In this document: piece by piece, positions 1-5,406 of the stretch
Layout of the letters: the number at the start of each line of letters is the position of its first letter
Position numbering within the stretch: the stretch's first letter is position 1
Source of the DNA: Proteobacteria bacterium UBA1148
Lineage (GTDB): Bacteria; Pseudomonadota; Gammaproteobacteria; Steroidobacterales; Rariloculaceae
Length of the DNA stretch: 5,637 nt
Assembly (NCBI GenBank): GCA_002311835.1
Contig: DBZY01000099.1
Span: forward strand, 13,705 to 19,341
Direction: 5' to 3'
Position numbers and translations under genes: made by a program
Notes under the pieces: generated by a model
What the model was told of the DNA's origin: nothing
What the model saw: only the letters and a program-made list of their open reading frames with translations
Databases searched by the model: none

Positions 1-1095
1 TGTCATCAGCTCGATTACATTCCTGACTCGAGGGGATACTCACACGAGGATTGGGGAGCGTTAATCAGCTCAATGATTGCACTGCCTGATGAGATGAACG
101 ACTCGATTGTGGGGTATCTGGCAGAAAATTTTCCCAAGAAACCGGGAACCCAACCAGTACTGATTTCGGGGCCAGTAGACGTCAATATTACGGAATGGCT
201 CGCACCAACGCTGGGTTCACGACCGCACGATCCTCTCACGGCAGCTGATGGCTCTCTTTGGTGGGCTGGACAGTTCGCAAATAGACTGGGACGGCTGGAT
301 CCGGCGACAGGGGATATGAAGGAATTCCCCTTGGATATCGCAGATTCCGGACCCCACGGTCTGATTGAGGACGGTGATGGAAACATCTGGTTCACTGGAA
401 ACTATCAGAACTATATGGGCAAGCTAAATCCGAATACTGGAGAGGTAACCGAATACCCAGTACCTGAAAATGAAGGTGTCCGTGCCCCGCACACGCCGAT
501 TATCGATCAAGACGGAATTGTCTGGTTCACAACACCGTCAGGACACGTGGGCAGACTAGATCCAGAAACTGAGAAAATGACAATCTCGACCGCTCCGAGC
601 CCTGGAGCGTTTCCATATGGCATCAATATAAATTCGAAAGGGGTACCCTGGTATGTCGATTGGAGAGGAAACAGGGTTGGCCGTGTCGATCCAACGACGG
701 GCAAGATTACTGAGTATGAACTCCCGCATCCGGACTCTCGTCCCCGGCGCATAGCACTTACGCCCGATGATGCCGTCTGGTATACGGACTACCCTCGTGG
801 CTACCTAGGCCGATTCGATCCCGAGACGAGTGAAGTGAAAGAGTGGCTCTCGCCGGGCGGCACCAGCTCACAACCTTATGGCATAGCGGCTATAGGTAAC
901 ATTCTCTGGTATGTGGAGACGTATTCGCGACCAAACGCGCTTGTTCGCTTCGATACGGAAACAGAGGAGTTTCAGACTTGGGCAATTCCGTCGGGCGGAG
1001 GCGTAGTCCGCCACATGGTAGCGACCGCAGACGGCAATCTTGTGCTGGCTTGCAGCGCCGTTAATCGAATTGCGCTGGTCGAAGTCGAGACCTAA
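1..1095 (+). CDS. Cytochrome c / Vgb-type seven-bladed beta-propeller fusion protein, 5'-partial
   Basis: The frame is open from base 1 with no stop, so the true start lies upstream. The first Met codon (73) has no Shine-Dalgarno site and falls inside a conserved-looking domain. The visible protein is 364 residues. It opens with Cys-His, probably the end of a CxxCH heme motif, followed by HEDWGALISSM and DEMNDSIVGYLAENFP, the usual tail of a small c-type cytochrome; residues 25 or 32 could be the Met ligand. From about residue 60 come seven Vgb-like blades, with repeats such as GRLDPATGDMKEFP, GKLNPNTGEVTEYP and GRVDPTTGKITEYE and WFT/WYT strand motifs. Blades 1-3 carry Pro-His on the inner strand (His76, 119, 164) and blade 7 carries His338. 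Such proteins are often labelled virginiamycin B lyase, but the Glu residues I recall from the staphylococcal enzyme are absent here, so streptogramin lyase activity is unlikely. A periplasmic redox or substrate-binding role is inferred. Confidence 0.88.
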   Translation, partial: CHQLDYIPDSRGYSHEDWGALISSMIALPDEMNDSIVGYLAENFPKKPGTQPVLISGPVDVNITEWLAPTLGSRPHDPLTAADGSLWWAGQFANRLGRLDPATGDMKEFPLDIADSGPHGLIEDGDGNIWFTGNYQNYMGKLNPNTGEVTEYPVPENEGVRAPHTPIIDQDGIVWFTTPSGHVGRLDPETEKMTISTAPSPGAFPYGININSKGVPWYVDWRGNRVGRVDPTTGKITEYELPHPDSRPRRIALTPDDAVWYTDYPRGYLGRFDPETSEVKEWLSPGGTSSQPYGIAAIGNILWYVETYSRPNALVRFDTETEEFQTWAIPSGGGVVRHMVATADGNLVLACSAVNRIALVEVET

Positions 1096-1132
1096 ATCGG
1101 ACTCGATAAGCTAGGCCAATAGGCCCAGGGAT

Positions 1133-1138
1133 AGGAGA
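1133..1138 (+). promoter_or_regulatory. Shine-Dalgarno site of the PAL-like gene
   Basis: AGGAGA lies six bases before the ATG at 1145. This is a strong site at good spacing and fixes the start. The 49-base gap from the preceding stop shows no convincing promoter or terminator, which fits co-transcription with the cytochrome-Vgb gene. Confidence 0.8.
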
Positions 1139-1144
1139 ACAGTT

Positions 1145-2281
1145 ATGAAGCACAGGATTCTATTTGGTGCTGCACTGATCGCATTGGTTACTCTGGTTGG
1201 TGCAGGGTGCCAGCAATCTCCCGAAACGGAAGTAGCAGCCCGAGCATCAGTAGACAGCGTGCCAACGTTCCGGGTAGACCCAGACTGGCCTCAAGTACCA
1301 GCCCAGTGGAGACTTGGCGAAGTCTCTAGCATCGCGATCGATGCAGAAGACAACGCGTGGCTACTACACCGCCCCTATACGCTCCCCCCCGAAGAAGCCA
1401 GCATGGCCGCACCGTCAGTGGTGGTGTTCGACAGCGAAGGAAACTTCCTCAGTGCCTGGGGAGGGGCGAGAGACGGCAATATACGCAGTGGAAGAAGGTA
1501 TGAATGGCCCCAACGGGAGCACGGACTCCACATTGACCATCAGGGGTTTGTCTGGGTTAGCGGAAACAACTGTCCCGCCAGAAACATTCCAGGACTCGAA
1601 CCGGTCGCCGACGACCAGGTGCTAAAGTTCAACAGAATAGGCGATTTCATCATGCAGATCGGGCGGAGCAACGCGAGCGGAGGAAACTCGGACACAATCA
1701 ACCTGCACGAGCCGGCGGATGCGGTTGTTCACCGACCGACGAACGAACTCTTCGTCGCCGACGGATATGGGAACCACCGCGTGGCTGTTTTTGACGCCGA
1801 CACCGGGACCTTCAAACGCATGTGGGGTGCGTTCGGCAACACGCCGGAGGACGATGACCGATGTCCGTACGCCTTTCTCGACTCGGTGCCAGATGGTCCC
1901 GGTCCACAGCAGTTCAGCGTCGTCCATGCTATTCGCGTGTCGAACGATGGGATGGTCTACGTGGCTGATCGTGAGAACAGGCGGGTTCAAGTGTTCACGC
2001 TTGAAGGCGAGTACGTCGATCAGATCGTCGGGAGAAACACACCGTTCGCCCGTAACGTAGCTCTGTCACCGGATTCTGAGCAGCGGTTCCTCTACGTGGG
2101 CGGTGGCGCCGGGATAATGGTGCTCGATCGTCTTAGCCTTGACGTGCTGACCACAATTGGAACCACGGTTGGAACTGGTCATCAGATTCAGACTGACTCG
2201 CAGGGTAACCTCTACATCGCCGCGACGGGCGTTGGATTTCAAAGGCTCATCTTCACGGGCTTATCTCCAACGGTCGAGTAG
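1145..2281 (+). CDS. PAL-like NHL-repeat six-bladed beta-propeller, probable lipoprotein
   Basis: This 378-aa protein starts with a basic n-region and hydrophobic segment ending LVGAGC (Cys22), a lipobox with an unusual Gly at -3; Gln follows the Cys, which would favour the outer membrane. The rest is an NHL propeller that matches, from memory, mammalian peptidyl-alpha-hydroxyglycine alpha-amidating lyase, which splits hydroxyglycine-extended peptides into an amide and glyoxylate. Segments corresponding to PAL: HR at 75-76 (Arg533), EHG at 125-127 (His585), FVADGYGNHR at 203-212 (Tyr654), FSVVHA at 257-262 (His690), VADREN at 273-278, and GTGHQI at 343-348 (His786). So three zinc ligands, the catalytic Arg and the catalytic Tyr appear kept. 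PAL Met784 and Asp787 correspond to Thr344 and Gln347. The PAL disulfide Cys in DGYCN is Gly here; Cys143 and Cys240 could pair instead. Bacterial relatives are common and their substrate is unknown. The propeller is certain; lyase chemistry is inference. Confidence 0.88.
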   Translation: MKHRILFGAALIALVTLVGAGCQQSPETEVAARASVDSVPTFRVDPDWPQVPAQWRLGEVSSIAIDAEDNAWLLHRPYTLPPEEASMAAPSVVVFDSEGNFLSAWGGARDGNIRSGRRYEWPQREHGLHIDHQGFVWVSGNNCPARNIPGLEPVADDQVLKFNRIGDFIMQIGRSNASGGNSDTINLHEPADAVVHRPTNELFVADGYGNHRVAVFDADTGTFKRMWGAFGNTPEDDDRCPYAFLDSVPDGPGPQQFSVVHAIRVSNDGMVYVADRENRRVQVFTLEGEYVDQIVGRNTPFARNVALSPDSEQRFLYVGGGAGIMVLDRLSLDVLTTIGTTVGTGHQIQTDSQGNLYIAATGVGFQRLIFTGLSPTVE

Positions 2282-2326
2282 GCAGCCGTGGTCAGCACCC
2301 AATCTTTGGTTCTGAATGTCTGCTCC

Positions 2327-2359
2327 TGGCTGGAAGCAGCCGTCGGTTAACAGTTAATA
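2327..2359 (+). repeat. Intergenic repeat, copy 1
   Basis: Thirty-three bases matching 5407-5439 with two differences (2331 T/C and 2353 G/A); 2332-2352 is identical over 21 bases. It contains the core AAGCAGCCGT, three bases, then TTAAC (2334-2351). A small hairpin, GGCTG-GAAG-CAGCC, spans 2328-2341; in the other copy this stem has a C-A mismatch. The repeat ends 34 bases before the probable start of the next gene. A separate short GCAGCCGT also occurs at 2282-2289, just after the preceding stop codon. Confidence 0.8.
2347..2357. promoter_or_regulatory. TTAAC-A-GTTAA dyad, possible operator or promoter element
   Basis: A perfect 5-bp dyad around a central A, inside repeat copy 1. TTAACA (2347-2352) also resembles a -35 hexamer (consensus TTGACA), but no good -10 follows at 16-18 bases; CATATC at 2372 is the nearest weak candidate. 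Copy 2 has TTAACAATTAA at the same place, which keeps most of the symmetry. The regulatory role is a guess from position and symmetry. Confidence 0.25.
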
Positions 2360-2393
2360 TGCAAGCTAGTGCATATCTGGGCGAGAAGAATTG

Positions 2394-2866
2394 GTGAAGA
2401 TCGACCTCGGCCAGACGATTGGGATACTCGCTAATGCGGGCGTAATCGCCGGTATTGCTTTTCTAGCGCTTGAAATTCAGCAAAACACTGCTGTTCAGGA
2501 ATCTCAGATGAGATTCGATCAAAACGAGCGACAGACTGAAGTCATTGAGGAAATATTTAGGAACGCCGATCTGCGTGCGGCATTGTTAAAAAGTATAAAT
2601 GGCGAGCCACTCAGGATGGGGATTTTCTACTTTCGGAGTACGCCTATCGGCACTTCGTTTCCTTTCAGTGGATTTATGGTGAGGTTCAGCGCGCAGATAT
2701 GCCGACTGATATATTGACGCTTGTAACCGATGCTTACTATAGAGGCCCAGGCCTTTTTGGGGCTGATAGATCGTTCTTCAACGACTACTGGGCGCGATAT
2801 GGAAGCTCGGACCTAAACGCTGATTTCGTGGTGTGGGTGGCCGAAGGTCTGCCGGTCGATGAATGA
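2394..2866 (+). pseudogene. Small membrane-anchored protein of unknown function, split by a -1 frameshift
   Basis: The GTG at 2394 is preferred because GAGAAG (2383-2388) lies five bases upstream; a TTG at 2391 is the alternative. The first frame reads an N-terminal membrane helix (about residues 9-28, ending GIAFLALEIQQN) and a charged helical stretch to about NGEPL, then runs into unlikely sequence and stops at 2717. The second frame, one base back, continues sensibly from DGDFLLSEYAYRHF (from 2615) through SFFNDYWARYGSS to a TGA at 2864-2866. Adding one base near 2610-2615 joins them into one protein of about 157 residues. The helix-plus-LALEI.QN start recalls a widespread uncharacterised family of single-pass proteins; I know no function. 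It could be a real pseudogene, an assembly error, or less likely programmed frameshifting, since no classic slippery heptamer lies at the junction. Confidence 0.8.
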
Positions 2867-2879
2867 CCGGAATTGGCGT

Positions 2880-2902
2880 AAGCAGCCGTTCATTAACGGC
2901 TT
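2880..2902 (+). repeat. Intergenic repeat, diverged copy 3, with a hairpin
   Basis: AAGCAGCCGT, three bases and TTAAC (2880-2897) repeat the core of the copies at 2334 and 5414 with the same spacing, while the flanks differ. Unlike those copies, this one forms a perfect 7-bp stem, AGCCGTT (2884-2890) and AACGGCT (2895-2901), around a CATT loop. There is no following T-run, so it is not a classic terminator. It lies 14 bases after the stop of the broken gene and about 125 bases before the FG-GAP gene. Confidence 0.6.
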
Positions 2903-3017
2903 GGATTCAACCGCGAAGTGCAATGGTGAGTTGAAGTTGAGTGTTGTAGAAACTGAACAGCTAACCAGGCTAGCGGCCGAGAATAATAGGTACGAGGCAA
3001 AGGATTACGTCAGCCTT

Positions 3018-3022
3018 GGAGG
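3018..3022 (+). promoter_or_regulatory. Shine-Dalgarno site deciding the FG-GAP gene start
   Basis: GGAGG lies four bases before the ATG at 3027. The only in-frame alternative far upstream, the ATG at 2859, overlaps the end of the preceding gene, lacks such a site, and would bury the signal peptide behind 56 extra residues. Confidence 0.75.
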
Positions 3023-3026
3023 CTAT

Positions 3027-4700
3027 ATGACAGACAAATATCTTGCCGCTGTCTTTCCGCTGATTTTAGCGGTCGCTTTTGTGAGCGCTCAGGATACGGC
3101 ACAGTCACAGGCGGCCCCATCTTCGGCCACCGGGGCACAATTAAAGCAGGTCGCCTACCTTAAAGCATCCAATGCCGAGGCGTATGACCATTTTGGCTGC
3201 GGCGGTGCCAACGCTGGACACACCGGAAACTCGCTGGCCATCAGTCGGGATGGAAGCACCATGGCCATCGGGGCTCCGTATGAAAGTAGTGGCGCACGGG
3301 GCCTCAACGGCGATCAGAACGACAACTCGGTGTATGGTTCTGGCGCTGTGTATGTCTTTACTCGCCAGGGCGACACCTGGGTGCAACAAGCCTACGTTAA
3401 GGCATCGAACACAGGACTAGGCGACCATTTTGGCTCATCCGTAGTACTGAGCGGCGACGGCAACACCCTGGCGGTGGCCGCCCACTTCGAGTCCAGTGCC
3501 GCCACGGGTGTCGGCGGCGACCAAAGCGATGACTCGATCCCGCAGGCCGGAGCCGTTTACGTCTTTGCCCGCGCAGGTAACTCCTGGTCCCAGCGAGCTT
3601 ACATCAAAGCCTCGAACACGGGCAGGGCCGGAATTGGAGATGAGTTCGGCGACGGAGACCAGTTCGGTTACTCTCTGGCTTTGAGCGCCGCCGGCGACAT
3701 GCTGGCCGTGGGCGCGATCACCGAAGACAGTGGTGCGCAGTCTATCGGCGAGAACCAGGACGACGACTCACAGATCTCGTCCGGCGCAGTTTACGTTTTC
3801 ACGCGGACGGGAGAGACCTGGTCGCAACGAGCCTATCTCAAAGCGTCAAACTCGGAAGCAGGCGACCTCTTTGGCTTTGCCGTAGCCCTCAGTGCCGACG
3901 GCAACACCCTCGCCGCGAGCAGCTACGATGAGGATGGTGGAACGAGGCTCATCAACGGCCCAGACGACAATCGCCGAACTGCATCAGGCGCGATTTTTGT
4001 CTTCGATCGCATTGGTGACACCTGGAGCCAGACAGCGTATCTGAAAGGCTCGAAATCCGAGCGAACGGACCAGTTAGGGTACGCCTTGGCCATCAGCGAC
4101 GACGGTAACACCATCGCGGGTGGCGCCGGCGATGAGGATTGCCTAATCCCGGGCGTTAATCCTCCCGGGTGCGATAACGACTCGCCGGCGGACATCGGGG
4201 CTAATATCTGGGTCGGTGCCGCGTATGTTTTCGTTCGTCGCGGGAACTCCTGGACGGAGCAGGCATTCATCAAGGCATCGAACCCACGGCCATACAATTC
4301 GTACGGAGTCAGGCTCGCCTTAAGTGGCGACGGCAACACGTTCGCGGTGACTGCCTACCTAGAAGACGAAGCCGCCCAAGGTATCCACGGACCCGAGCCC
4401 GTACCCTTCTTGATTGTCCCGAATCTGGATCCTTGGAGAGCGAACGACAACCAAGCGGTGGAATCCGGAGCCGTCTACCTATACACCCGCACCGACGATG
4501 ACTGGATTCAGCAGGCCTACGTCAAGGCTTCGAACGCACAACTGGGCGACGAGTTCGGAAGTGCCATAGCCCTGAGCGGAGATGGCAGCACCATGGTTGT
4601 AGCCGCTCACAACGAAGACAGTTCGGCCAGGGACCTCAATGGCGACCAGGCCGATGACTTGGCCAGCGAGTCCGGGGCCGTTTACGTTTTCACTTACTGA
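3027..4700 (+). CDS. Secreted FG-GAP-type (integrin-like) seven-repeat beta-propeller protein
   Basis: This 557-aa protein begins with a Sec signal peptide (MTDKYLAAVFPLILAVAFVSA, likely cleaved before QDTAQS) and a short linker. It then consists of seven repeats starting near residues 43, 122, 191, 269, 337, 413 and 497. Each repeat runs from AY(L/V/I)KASN through a (D)xFG segment, LSGDGNTLAV, an acidic loop like NGDQNDNS, and SGAVYVFTR plus a GDTWSQ strand. This matches FG-GAP repeats (the FG-GAP_2 type) of integrin-alpha-like propellers. The last repeat stops at GAVYVFTY and the first is preceded by an extra strand (LKQVAYLKASN), consistent with a closed seven-bladed ring. Gly-Asp-rich loops could bind calcium, as in integrins. 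Repeat 5 has a Cys pair (372, 382) in a loop insertion and Cys58 stands alone in repeat 1. There are no catalytic motifs, membrane anchor or sorting signal, so a binding role outside the inner membrane is inferred. Confidence 0.92.
   Translation: MTDKYLAAVFPLILAVAFVSAQDTAQSQAAPSSATGAQLKQVAYLKASNAEAYDHFGCGGANAGHTGNSLAISRDGSTMAIGAPYESSGARGLNGDQNDNSVYGSGAVYVFTRQGDTWVQQAYVKASNTGLGDHFGSSVVLSGDGNTLAVAAHFESSAATGVGGDQSDDSIPQAGAVYVFARAGNSWSQRAYIKASNTGRAGIGDEFGDGDQFGYSLALSAAGDMLAVGAITEDSGAQSIGENQDDDSQISSGAVYVFTRTGETWSQRAYLKASNSEAGDLFGFAVALSADGNTLAASSYDEDGGTRLINGPDDNRRTASGAIFVFDRIGDTWSQTAYLKGSKSERTDQLGYALAISDDGNTIAGGAGDEDCLIPGVNPPGCDNDSPADIGANIWVGAAYVFVRRGNSWTEQAFIKASNPRPYNSYGVRLALSGDGNTFAVTAYLEDEAAQGIHGPEPVPFLIVPNLDPWRANDNQAVESGAVYLYTRTDDDWIQQAYVKASNAQLGDEFGSAIALSGDGSTMVVAAHNEDSSARDLNGDQADDLASESGAVYVFTY
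3153..4697 (+). repeat. Seven tandem coding repeats of 61-84 codons
   Basis: Units start at 3153, 3390, 3597, 3831, 4035, 4263 and 4515, with lengths of 79, 69, 78, 68, 76, 84 and 61 codons. The protein repeats are clear, while the DNA has drifted at synonymous sites, so the duplications look old and kept by selection on the fold. Length differences fall mainly in the acidic loop before SGAVYVF and after KASN. Units 2 and 7 look most alike in their first half. Confidence 0.85.
3636..3671 (+). repeat. 18-bp tandem duplication inside FG-GAP repeat 3
   Basis: Bases 3636-3653 and 3654-3671 match at 14 of 18 positions and encode GDEFGD then GDQFGY. The duplication doubles the D(E/Q)FG segment and accounts for six of the extra residues in this blade. 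It looks younger than the blade duplications. Confidence 0.65.
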
Positions 4701-4707
4701 ACGCTGG

Positions 4708-4787
4708 GTTGCGGTTCTCGGGCATTAGTACTACAACCGCGGCAACGGATGCCGCGATTAACTACTTATGATCCACCATTGCCCGAG
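4708..4787. other. Nested inverted repeats in the 210-base gap after the FG-GAP gene
   Basis: An outer 8-bp arm pair, CTCGGGCA (4717-4724) and TGCCCGAG (4780-4787), encloses an inner hairpin of seven pairs, CGCGGCA (4738-4744) and TGCCGCG (4750-4756), with loop ACGGA. An alternative pairing joins GTTGCGGTT (4709-4716 region) to AACCGC.GGCAAC (4735-4746). No T-run follows, so this is not a standard intrinsic terminator; it could be a structured 3' end, a Rho-linked stop, or a small mobile repeat. GCCGCG-ATTAAC at 4751-4762 weakly recalls the core of the intergenic repeat. I see no gene in 4701-4910. Confidence 0.45.
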
Positions 4788-4825
4788 CTTCCACTCTGAG
4801 CCACGGTTGTAAGTTAGATCAGCTC

Positions 4826-4831
4826 TTGACA
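4826..4831 (+). promoter_or_regulatory. Consensus -35 hexamer upstream of the DUF6152 gene
   Basis: TTGACA is a perfect sigma-70 -35 match, 79 bases before the ATG at 4911. The spaced -10 is poor (GATGCA at 4850-4855, spacing 18), so this is a weak promoter, one needing an activator, or a chance match. Confidence 0.25.
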
Positions 4832-4896
4832 GAATCGCTATTCAGGTCCGATGCAAGGTGTGCGCTAACCTGCCAGTCAGAATGTCGCGAAGTATC

Positions 4897-4902
4897 GAGG
4901 AG
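4897..4902 (+). promoter_or_regulatory. Shine-Dalgarno site of the DUF6152 gene
   Basis: GAGGAG lies eight bases before the ATG at 4911. A GTG at 4902 in the same frame overlaps this site and is therefore not the start. Confidence 0.75.
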
Positions 4903-4910
4903 TGTATTCG

Positions 4911-5327
4911 ATGAAATCTACGTTAATGGGTTTTACCGCTTTGGCTGTTGCGCTATCTGTTGCGCCACTGATGGCACATCACGGGGATGCAGGGCGATAT
5001 CGAGACGAGGTGTCCACCGTGACAGGCACTGTGGTGGCACTCCAGCTAGTCAATCCGCATTCGACCATTATCTTTGATGTAGAGGACGACGAAGGAAACG
5101 TCGTCAGGTGGCAAGCGGAAGTGTCAAGTCCGAGGCAGTTAGCCGCCAACTTCGGCTGGGATCGGAACACGGTTGTGCCGGGTATTGAACTGCAATTCAC
5201 CGGCCGTGTCGTCAAGAGCGGTGCGCCATACATCAATCTAAATGAGAGAGCTAGAATCGTTCTAGTGGACACCTGCGAGGAGATCTATCATTCAAGATCG
5301 CTCCCGGAGAATCCGTTGAACTGCTGA
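4911..5327 (+). CDS. DUF6152-type exported protein, mature form starting His-His
   Basis: This 138-aa protein has a Sec signal peptide (residues 1-22, ending APLMA) and a predicted mature N-terminus HHGDAG. The body shows the pattern I associate with DUF6152: a TVTGTVVALQLVNPH segment (NPH at 48-50), a beta strand with FDVEDDEGN then VRWQAE, a G-W (82-83) before PG (90-91), and a final (L)QFTGRVVKSGAPY strand pair, suggesting a small OB-like beta barrel. Function of the family is unknown. Two cysteines (122 and 138, the last residue) lie in a C-terminal tail beyond the usual domain and could form a disulfide. It stands alone, with 210 bases before it and 153 after, so it is probably its own transcription unit. 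The family call rests on recalled motifs; the exported small beta protein is clear. Confidence 0.85.
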   Translation: MKSTLMGFTALAVALSVAPLMAHHGDAGRYRDEVSTVTGTVVALQLVNPHSTIIFDVEDDEGNVVRWQAEVSSPRQLAANFGWDRNTVVPGIELQFTGRVVKSGAPYINLNERARIVLVDTCEEIYHSRSLPENPLNC

Positions 5328-5347
5328 TAGCAAGTTGCCCCGAGGGA

Positions 5348-5363
5348 ATGCGGGCCGCCGCAT
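5348..5363 (+). terminator. Possible weak terminator hairpin after the DUF6152 gene
   Basis: A perfect 6-bp stem, ATGCGG (5348-5353) and CCGCAT (5358-5363), with loop GCCG, starts 20 bases after the stop codon. The following bases (ATTCATCT) are only moderately T-rich, so termination strength is doubtful. Confidence 0.35.
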
Positions 5364-5406
5364 ATTCATCTGATCCCCCTGATCGAGCCTTGCGAATGAC
5401 CGCTTG

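Noticed and set aside
73..75. ATG as start of the Vgb-like gene
   Set aside because: The frame is open to base 1, no Shine-Dalgarno site precedes it, and the residues before it continue a cytochrome c domain.
1..1095. Streptogramin resistance gene (vgb)
   Set aside because: The fold matches, but the fused cytochrome domain and missing catalytic glutamates argue against that activity.
1622..1990. Reverse-strand open frame of 122 codons
   Set aside because: It lies wholly opposite the PAL-like gene, shows no recognisable motif, and is explained by codon bias of the + strand gene. The same holds for 15-395, 507-752, 3141-3389, 3923-4339 and 4979-5272.
2327..2360. Integron attC recombination site
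   Set aside because: GTTAACA does not fit the GTTRRRY core site, there is no paired R''/L'' arrangement, and no integrase is visible.
2594..2625. Programmed -1 ribosomal frameshift
   Set aside because: No X-XXY-YYZ slippery heptamer or clear downstream pseudoknot is seen at the junction; a mutation or sequencing error is simpler.
2859..3026. 56-residue N-terminal extension of the FG-GAP protein from the ATG at 2859
   Set aside because: It overlaps the end of the preceding gene, contains the repeat hairpin, and hides a good signal peptide that starts at 3027 behind GGAGG.
4902..4904. GTG start for the DUF6152 gene
   Set aside because: It overlaps the GAGGAG ribosome site, which is well placed for the ATG at 4911.
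4826..5077. Open frame of 83 codons overlapping the DUF6152 gene start
   Set aside because: It starts in non-coding sequence without a ribosome site and reads through the well-supported DUF6152 gene in another frame.
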